From: an uncultured Maritalea sp.
GTDB taxonomy: Bacteria > Pseudomonadota > Alphaproteobacteria > Rhizobiales > Devosiaceae
Length of the DNA: 9,784 nucleotides
Assembly: GCA_913055925.1 (NCBI GenBank)
Contig: CAJXLH010000079.1
Location: 1 to 9,784, forward strand
Direction of reading: 5' to 3'
The notes under the pieces were generated by a model, which did not search any database, was not told the origin of the DNA, and saw nothing but the letters and a program-made list of their open reading frames with translations. The translations under genes and the position numbers were made by a program. This document shows positions 5,687 through 9,784 of this stretch, piece by piece. Numbering within the stretch: position 1 is the stretch's first letter; the number at the start of each line of letters is the position of its first letter.

Positions 5687-6871
5687 ATGAAGAATTTTTT
5701 GAAAATTAGTGCCGCAGCGACAAGCTTGTTGATTGCAATGAGTGCAGCACAGGCGGACGAACAAGTTTGGCGGTTTTTCGTGGGGGACCACGAGAAGGTA
5801 CAGATCACTGTTGTTGAAGCGGGGAAAGACCCGATTGTTTGGGATCAACTCACACAGCCCGCGCGTTTGGCGAAAAGCGAAGACGGGCAATATGTGTTTG
5901 CCGTGCAGCGCGACAATGGCCGCGTTGATTTCGCACGCTCCGGCTTTTTCACCGAAGATCATGGCGACCACAGCGATTTGAAAGTGACTGATCCAGAGTG
6001 GCAGGGTCTCTTCGTCACCGGCGCGAAGCCGACACACTTTGTGATCCATGGACATGAGGTTGCGGCCTTTATGGACGGCACCGGCAGCGTTGCCAAAATC
6101 GATCTTGAAAAGGCAGAAGACATTTATCCGCTCAGCTATTCAGTGAGCGCAAAAGCACACCATGGTGTGGCTGTTCCATTGCACGGCAAGCTGCTGATCA
6201 CCGCACCAACCCTCGATAGTGAATCGAGCCTGCCAGATCATGTTCAGGCGCTCGATGCAGAAAACAAGCAAATTGGCGAATTACATGAATGTAAGGGCTT
6301 GCACGGCGAAGCCGCATCGCAATCTAAAATCGCCTTTGCTTGTGTAGATGGTATCCGCGTATTTGATGAAAACGATCTCAGCACGTCACAATTTTTCGCC
6401 TATCCAGAGGCATTGGGTGAAGGACGTTCAGGGCGCCTAGACGGCGGCAAAACGCTTCAATATTTTGCTGGCAATTTCGGCAAAGACAAAATGATCTTTA
6501 TCGATGTGGAAGGCGAAGGCTCATTTGCGCAATTGCAATTTGATGCACCATTGGTCAGCGGCTATTTCGACCCAGAAAATTCGGGCCAGGGCTTTGCGCA
6601 TACGGCTGATGGCAAACTGCATAAGATTGACACACTGAGCGCAACGATTGTTGCATCAGCGCAAGTAACCGAACCAGTGGATATGGAAGCGCCTTGGTAT
6701 TCGGCACGTCCGAACTTTACCTTCGCAGGTGACAAGGTGGCGTTGGTTGAGCCAAACAAAAGCGTGTTGAAGCTGATCTCAAAGTCTGATTTGTCGATCG
6801 CAGAGGAAATTGCGGTTGAGGGCAAGCCATACCAAATCGTTGCGATTGGCGGCGAACTTTCGGACCACTAA
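5687..6871 (+). CDS. aztD: AztD-like periplasmic zinc chaperone
   Basis: A 394-residue exported protein. Residues 1-23 are a signal peptide (likely cleavage after AQA). The mature part matches the AztD family, beta-propeller zinc metallochaperones of the periplasm; the Paracoccus denitrificans member passes Zn2+ to the binding protein AztC of the AztABC importer. Recognisable blocks are PARLAKSEDGQYVFAVQRDNG (58-78), EDHGDHSD (90-97), KPTHFVIHGHEVAAFMDGTG (114-133), AHHGVAVPL (157-165), HECKGLHGEA (200-209) and FACVDGIRVF (217-226). His92, His95, His117, His121, His123, His158, His159, His200 and His206 are candidate metal ligands; Cys202 and Cys219 may be a disulfide. The start has AGGA 4 bases upstream. 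A Zur-like operator precedes it, which supports a zinc role. The expected aztABC genes are not in the window, so this copy is detached from its transporter or serves another one. A strong terminator follows. Confidence 0.85.
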   Translation: MKNFLKISAAATSLLIAMSAAQADEQVWRFFVGDHEKVQITVVEAGKDPIVWDQLTQPARLAKSEDGQYVFAVQRDNGRVDFARSGFFTEDHGDHSDLKVTDPEWQGLFVTGAKPTHFVIHGHEVAAFMDGTGSVAKIDLEKAEDIYPLSYSVSAKAHHGVAVPLHGKLLITAPTLDSESSLPDHVQALDAENKQIGELHECKGLHGEAASQSKIAFACVDGIRVFDENDLSTSQFFAYPEALGEGRSGRLDGGKTLQYFAGNFGKDKMIFIDVEGEGSFAQLQFDAPLVSGYFDPENSGQGFAHTADGKLHKIDTLSATIVASAQVTEPVDMEAPWYSARPNFTFAGDKVALVEPNKSVLKLISKSDLSIAEEIAVEGKPYQIVAIGGELSDH

Positions 6872-6884
6872 GGCAAAAACAAAA

Positions 6885-6915
6885 AAGCCGAGGCAAATGC
6901 CTCGGCTTGTATTTT
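6885..6915. terminator. Bidirectional intrinsic terminator between aztD and nadA
   Basis: A perfect 10-bp stem, AAGCCGAGGC (6885-6894) and GCCTCGGCTT (6899-6908), with an AAAT loop, is followed by a T-rich run on the plus strand. It is preceded by an A-run (6875-6886), which is a T-run on the minus strand. It can end both aztD and nadA transcripts. It begins 13 bases after the aztD stop and ends 18 bases from the nadA stop. Confidence 0.92.
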
Positions 6916-6932
6916 TTAATCGATCAAGAGGA

Positions 6933-8015
6933 TCAGTTCTTCTTGGTCGCTTTTTTGTCTTTGCCAAACTCGATCATGCGTTCTACCGCGTCGCGGGCTT
7001 TTTCCGCGATCTCAGGATCGACCGTCACTTCTTCAGTGCCGGTGTGAAGAGACCACAAGATGTTTTCGAGATTGATGCGCTTCATGTGTGGGCAGATATT
7101 GCAACCTTTGAGGAACTGCACGCCTTCGGTCTCAGCTGCCACATTGTCAGACATCGAGCATTCAGTGACCATCACAACGTTTTTCGGGCGCTCGGTTTTC
7201 ACCCAGTTGATCATGCCTGCGGTTGAACCAGAGAAATCACAAGCATCGATGACGTCTGTCGGACACTCAGGGTGCGCGATGATTTTTGCTTCCGGATAGG
7301 ACTCGCGAAGTTCTGCGATGTCTGCGGCGGTGAAGGTTTCGTGTACCTCGCAAGCGCCAGCCCAAGTGATGACCTTCTTCTTGGTTTTTTTGGCGGTGTT
7401 TTGCGCCAAATACTGGTCCGGGATCATCATCACTGTGTCGCTGTCCACGCCTTCAACAATATCGAGTGCATTAGATGATGTGCAGCAAATATCAGTAACC
7501 GCTTTTACTTCGGCAGAAGTGTTCACATAGGTGATCACCGGAACGCCAGGATATTGCTCGCGCATGGCCATCACGTCAGCGGCGGTGATGGAAGATGCCA
7601 GAGAACAGCCTGCGCGTGCATCAGGGATCAACACCGTTTTTTCAGGGTTGAGAAGCTTAGAGGTCTCCGCCATGAAGTGCACACCGCACTGAATGATGGT
7701 GGACTGTTCAACCTTGGTCGCTTCGATGGCCAATTGCAGGCTGTCGCCCACAACGTCGGCAACACCATGATAAATTTGCGGTGTTTGGTAATTGTGCGCC
7801 AAGATGACGGCGTCTTTTTCGCGCTTGAGCTGATTGATCTGCCGAATCAATGGCGCATAGAACTGCCATTCAATCTCTGGAATACGGTCTTTCACGCGTT
7901 CATAGATAGGGGCGGTTTCTTTCTCGATCGCTTTTGTGAATTTAAGGTCAAACAAGCCCTTAAGCGTTTCACGTGCTTCATCAAGCGGGGTGAAAGAATT
8001 GATCAACTGAACCAT
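6933..8015 (-). CDS. nadA: Quinolinate synthase
   Basis: A 360-residue cytoplasmic enzyme with a [4Fe-4S] cluster that condenses iminoaspartate (from NadB) with dihydroxyacetone phosphate to form quinolinate. Family blocks are [20 protein letters not shown] (73-92), [13 protein letters not shown] (110-122), [11 protein letters not shown] (130-140), [11 protein letters not shown] (218-228), HPECPTDV (248-255) and GCNICPHM (304-311). By alignment with the E. coli protein from memory, Cys110, Cys222 and Cys308 are the three cluster ligands. Length is normal for the longer subgroup (E. coli 347). The ATG at 8015 is chosen because AAAGGG (8028-8023) sits 7 bases upstream; the in-frame TTG at 8033 would give six extra residues and lacks such a site. 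The C-terminal tail is Lys-rich. It is convergent with aztD and divergent from eda; nadB is distant. Confidence 0.97.
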   Translation of the reverse strand: MVQLINSFTPLDEARETLKGLFDLKFTKAIEKETAPIYERVKDRIPEIEWQFYAPLIRQINQLKREKDAVILAHNYQTPQIYHGVADVVGDSLQLAIEATKVEQSTIIQCGVHFMAETSKLLNPEKTVLIPDARAGCSLASSITAADVMAMREQYPGVPVITYVNTSAEVKAVTDICCTSSNALDIVEGVDSDTVMMIPDQYLAQNTAKKTKKKVITWAGACEVHETFTAADIAELRESYPEAKIIAHPECPTDVIDACDFSGSTAGMINWVKTERPKNVVMVTECSMSDNVAAETEGVQFLKGCNICPHMKRINLENILWSLHTGTEEVTVDPEIAEKARDAVERMIEFGKDKKATKKN

Positions 8016-8022
8016 ACACAAG

Positions 8023-8028
8023 CCCTTT
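8023..8028 (-). promoter_or_regulatory. Ribosome binding site deciding the nadA start
   Basis: AAAGGG on the minus strand is 7 bases upstream of the ATG at 8015. It falls within the longer TTG-initiated reading frame, arguing against that start. Confidence 0.6.
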
Positions 8029-8133
8029 CCCAAGCTAGTTGCTGCGGAACTTAGGTATTTTTGTTGTGTATTTCAATTGATCGTTCGTGCTAAAGCCCAA
8101 GCAATGTCAATTATCCCGCTTTTGGATCGGCGG

Positions 8134-8139
8134 TATATT
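8134..8139 (+). promoter_or_regulatory. Possible -10 element of the eda-modAB unit
   Basis: TATATT lies 19 bases before the eda ATG, with a weak TTATCC 17 bases upstream as a possible -35. This is a tentative call. The rest of the nadA-eda spacer (8016-8158) is AT-rich, and I recognise no palindrome or riboswitch in it; no molybdenum-cofactor-type leader was seen. Confidence 0.25.
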
Positions 8140-8158
8140 TCCCACTGAAAGGCAGAAA

Positions 8159-8794
8159 ATGGCTCAAAATGTCGCGCAACTCACCCCAGTTCTTTCCGCA
8201 GCACCTGTGGTGCCTGTTATCGTTTTGGACGATATCGACGCCGCTGCGCCATTGGCAGATGCTTTGGTGAAAGGCGGTTTGCCCGCACTTGAAGTGACAT
8301 TGCGTACGCCAAATGCGTTGGCAATCATCAAAGAGATGGCTGGTATTGAAGGGGCGTTTGTCGGTTCTGGCACGGTGCGGAACAAAAAGCAGATTGAGCA
8401 ATCTATCGAGGCAGGTGCGACATTTATGGTGTCCCCAGGCGCGCCATCAACACTGTTGGCCGACGCCGAGGCTTATGATGTGCCGCTTTTGCCTGGCGTT
8501 TCCACTGCAACCGAAGCGATGGCCGCAGCGGATGCTGGATATAGCTATCTGAAACTGTTTCCAGCTGAAGCGGTTGGTGGTGCTAAACTTTTGAAAAGCT
8601 TTGCATCCCCGCTACCGGATTTGAAATTCTGCCCAACCGGCGGCGTTAGCCCTGAAAATGCGTTGAACTATTTGTCTTTGCCAAATGTGGTTTGTGTCGG
8701 CGGGTCGTGGGTTGTGCCAAACGAAGCGATTAAAAACCGAGAGTTTGACAAAATCGAAGCTTTGGCGCGCGAGGCTGCGCAACTCGGCAAATAA
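8159..8794 (+). CDS. eda: 2-dehydro-3-deoxy-6-phosphogluconate (KDPG) aldolase
   Basis: A 211-residue cytoplasmic class I aldolase (E. coli Eda has 213) that splits KDPG into pyruvate and glyceraldehyde 3-phosphate, the last step of the Entner-Doudoroff pathway. Many relatives also act on 4-hydroxy-2-oxoglutarate. PVIVLDD (19-25), LEVTLRT (44-50) with general acid/base Glu45, GSGTV (69-73), YLKLFPAE (130-137) with Schiff-base Lys132, and FCPTGGV (157-163) with Thr160 match the family. These positions nearly coincide with E. coli Glu45, Lys133 and Thr161. The ATG at 8159 is chosen over the in-frame upstream ATG at 8087 because AAAGG (8148-8152) lies 6 bases before it and the protein then begins where the family begins. 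The partner edd is not in the window. modA starts one base after its stop codon. Confidence 0.95.
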   Translation: MAQNVAQLTPVLSAAPVVPVIVLDDIDAAAPLADALVKGGLPALEVTLRTPNALAIIKEMAGIEGAFVGSGTVRNKKQIEQSIEAGATFMVSPGAPSTLLADAEAYDVPLLPGVSTATEAMAAADAGYSYLKLFPAEAVGGAKLLKSFASPLPDLKFCPTGGVSPENALNYLSLPNVVCVGGSWVVPNEAIKNREFDKIEALAREAAQLGK

Positions 8795-8795
8795 T

Positions 8796-9524
8796 ATGTT
8801 TTTGCGTTGGGCCACCGCGTTGGTTTTGGCGTTCAGTTGTTGGACGGTCAACGCGGTGGCGCAATCCAAGATTTTTGTCGCGTCGAGCCTTACGGACTTA
8901 TTCGAAGAGCTGGCGATAGAAACTAAACCCGGTACCTTTCAAATAGTGCCGGGGGGCAGCTCCACCTTAGCGCGGCAGATTAAAGCGGGCGCACCCGCGG
9001 CCTTATTTGTTTCTGCAAACAAGGAATGGGCCAAATTTGTCGCGCAAGACCAAAAACTGACCCCCTTATTTAGCAACAGTCTAGTCGTTGTTGCGGCGGA
9101 TGATGCGGCTTCCATTCAAATTGAGGATTTAGCTGGTCTACTCTCATCATCGCGGTTGGCGATCGCCGACCCCAATCATGTGCCAGCAGGCATCTATGCA
9201 CAACAGGCGCTCGAAAACTTAGGCGTCTGGCCCGTCCTTCAAAAACGCCTTGCGCCTTTTGATAATGTGCGGGCGGCAGCGCGTGCCGTTCAAATCGGCG
9301 CAGCTAGGTTTGGTGTGGTTTACGACTCAGATGCTGAAGCGCTTGGCTTGAATGTTGTTTATGCCTTTCCCAGCGATGTTCATGACCCAATAGAATACTG
9401 GGCCGTTATTCTTGACCCAAACGATGCCGAAGTCGGGCGCATTTTGGCGCTTGCCAAAAGCGATGCAGCGCGGGACATTGTGGAACGGTTTGGGTTTAAG
9501 CAAAGATTGGACGACGTAAAGTGA
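8796..9524 (+). CDS. modA: Molybdate ABC transporter substrate-binding protein
   Basis: A 242-residue periplasmic binding protein that captures molybdate (often tungstate too) and delivers it to the ModBC permease. Residues 1-22 are a signal peptide with probable cleavage after AVA. The mature protein starts with the family pattern KIFVASSLTDLFEELA (25-40), whose Ser residues are oxyanion contacts. GGSSTLARQI and AALFVSANKEW follow, then the second-lobe motif VPAGIYAQQALENLGVW and VRAAARAVQIGAARFGVVYDSDA, the latter carrying the Tyr contact near the hinge. Length is a little under the usual 250-260. The ATG is separated by one base from the eda stop and has no good Shine-Dalgarno, so translation is probably coupled to eda. 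A longer in-frame extension back to 8685 would overlap eda and destroy the signal peptide, so it was rejected. modB overlaps the 3' end. Confidence 0.93.
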   Translation: MFLRWATALVLAFSCWTVNAVAQSKIFVASSLTDLFEELAIETKPGTFQIVPGGSSTLARQIKAGAPAALFVSANKEWAKFVAQDQKLTPLFSNSLVVVAADDAASIQIEDLAGLLSSSRLAIADPNHVPAGIYAQQALENLGVWPVLQKRLAPFDNVRAAARAVQIGAARFGVVYDSDAEALGLNVVYAFPSDVHDPIEYWAVILDPNDAEVGRILALAKSDAARDIVERFGFKQRLDDVK

Positions 9525-9784
9525 GCGCTGAGATTTTCGCGATCATTTTCCTATCATTGAAAGTTGCGTTTTTTGCCCTTCTTTGGGCGGTGCCGTTGGC
9601 TTTCGGCTTGGCCTATCTTTTGGCGTTCAAGCGCTTTTGGGGGCGACGATTGTTGAGCGCGATTGTGATGATGCCGCTTGTCATGCCGCCTGTGGTAACG
9701 GGCTTAGTGCTGCTCACGATCTTCAGTCCAAATTCTTTCTTAGGTGGTGCGCTTGCGGCCATCGGGATCAGCTTTTCTTTTAAC
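9521..9784 (+). CDS. modB: Molybdate ABC transporter permease, 3'-truncated by window edge
   Basis: The first 88 codons of an inner-membrane permease. The frame starts at a GTG at 9521 that overlaps the modA TGA in the arrangement GTGA, a typical translational coupling junction. The first residues form a transmembrane helix (IFAIIFLSLKVAFFALLWAV), followed by PLAFGLAYLLAFKRFWGRRL. The stretch MPLVMPPVVTGLVLLTIF is the conserved ModB second-helix region, where prolines precede the VTG motif. The remainder, including the cytoplasmic loop that contacts the ModC ATPase, is outside the window; modC is expected next. The frame has no stop through the last base. Identification rests on this motif and on the position directly after modA. 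Confidence 0.93.
   Translation, partial: MSAEIFAIIFLSLKVAFFALLWAVPLAFGLAYLLAFKRFWGRRLLSAIVMMPLVMPPVVTGLVLLTIFSPNSFLGGALAAIGISFSFN

Noticed and set aside
5609..6055. 148-codon minus-strand open frame over the Zur site and the aztD start
   Set aside because: It is antisense to the conserved aztD N-terminal region and has no motif or signal.
6212..6228. Inverted repeat CTCGAT-N5-ATCGAG inside aztD
   Set aside because: It is mid-gene, short, with no associated signal; likely chance.
7554..8054. 166-codon plus-strand open frame opposite nadA
   Set aside because: It is antisense to conserved nadA, with no independent evidence of coding.
8087..8158. N-terminal extension of eda from an upstream ATG
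   Set aside because: A ribosome binding site precedes the ATG at 8159, and the shorter protein matches family length and start.
9583..9783. 66-codon plus-strand open frame at the right edge
   Set aside because: It is an out-of-frame shadow of modB, whose true frame begins at the GTG at 9521 and carries the conserved PPVVTG region.

Overview
The window looks like chromosomal DNA of an alphaproteobacterium, probably a marine or rhizobial/rhodobacterial type. I infer this from moderate GC, the L-aspartate oxidase and quinolinate synthase type, an AztD-like zinc chaperone, an Entner-Doudoroff aldolase, and a zinc-repressor-like operator resembling the published alphaproteobacterial consensus. 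No rRNA, tRNA, insertion sequence, CRISPR array or phage gene was seen. Gene density is normal; the longest spacers are about 177, 154 and 143 bases, so no gene-free stretch exceeds 300 bases.

Layout, left to right. (1) Bases 2-652 (+) hold the C-terminal two thirds or so of a diheme-type c cytochrome cut by the left edge. It is followed by a TerC-family membrane protein (726-1565, +). (2) nadB, L-aspartate oxidase (1576-3165, -), converges on terC with a 10-base gap. (3) Four plus-strand genes for envelope proteins follow: a secreted protein joining a MliC-like lysozyme-inhibitor domain to an SH3b domain (3320-3949), a stand-alone six-helix ABC transmembrane domain without ATPase (4040-4939), a CreA-family secreted protein (5006-5509), and an AztD-like periplasmic zinc chaperone (5687-6871). 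(4) A bidirectional terminator separates aztD from the convergent nadA, quinolinate synthase (6933-8015, -). (5) eda, KDPG aldolase (8159-8794, +), runs into modA (8796-9524) and the 5' end of modB (9521 to the right edge). The modB start is a GTG overlapping the modA stop.

NadB makes iminoaspartate and NadA condenses it with dihydroxyacetone phosphate to quinolinate, the first two steps of de novo NAD synthesis. Usually these genes adjoin each other and nadC. Here both remain on the minus strand but are separated by the 3.8-kb plus-strand block, and nadC is not in the window. eda-modAB looks like one transcription unit joining sugar-acid catabolism to molybdate uptake.

The most specific regulatory signal is a 12-bp perfect palindrome (5638-5649) upstream of aztD. 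In extended form it closely matches known Zur operators and overlaps a plausible -10 element, so aztD is probably zinc-repressed. The window as a whole is mostly recognisable housekeeping and envelope genes. I see no strong evidence of a new multi-gene system; the envelope block between nadA and nadB is the part most worth following up.
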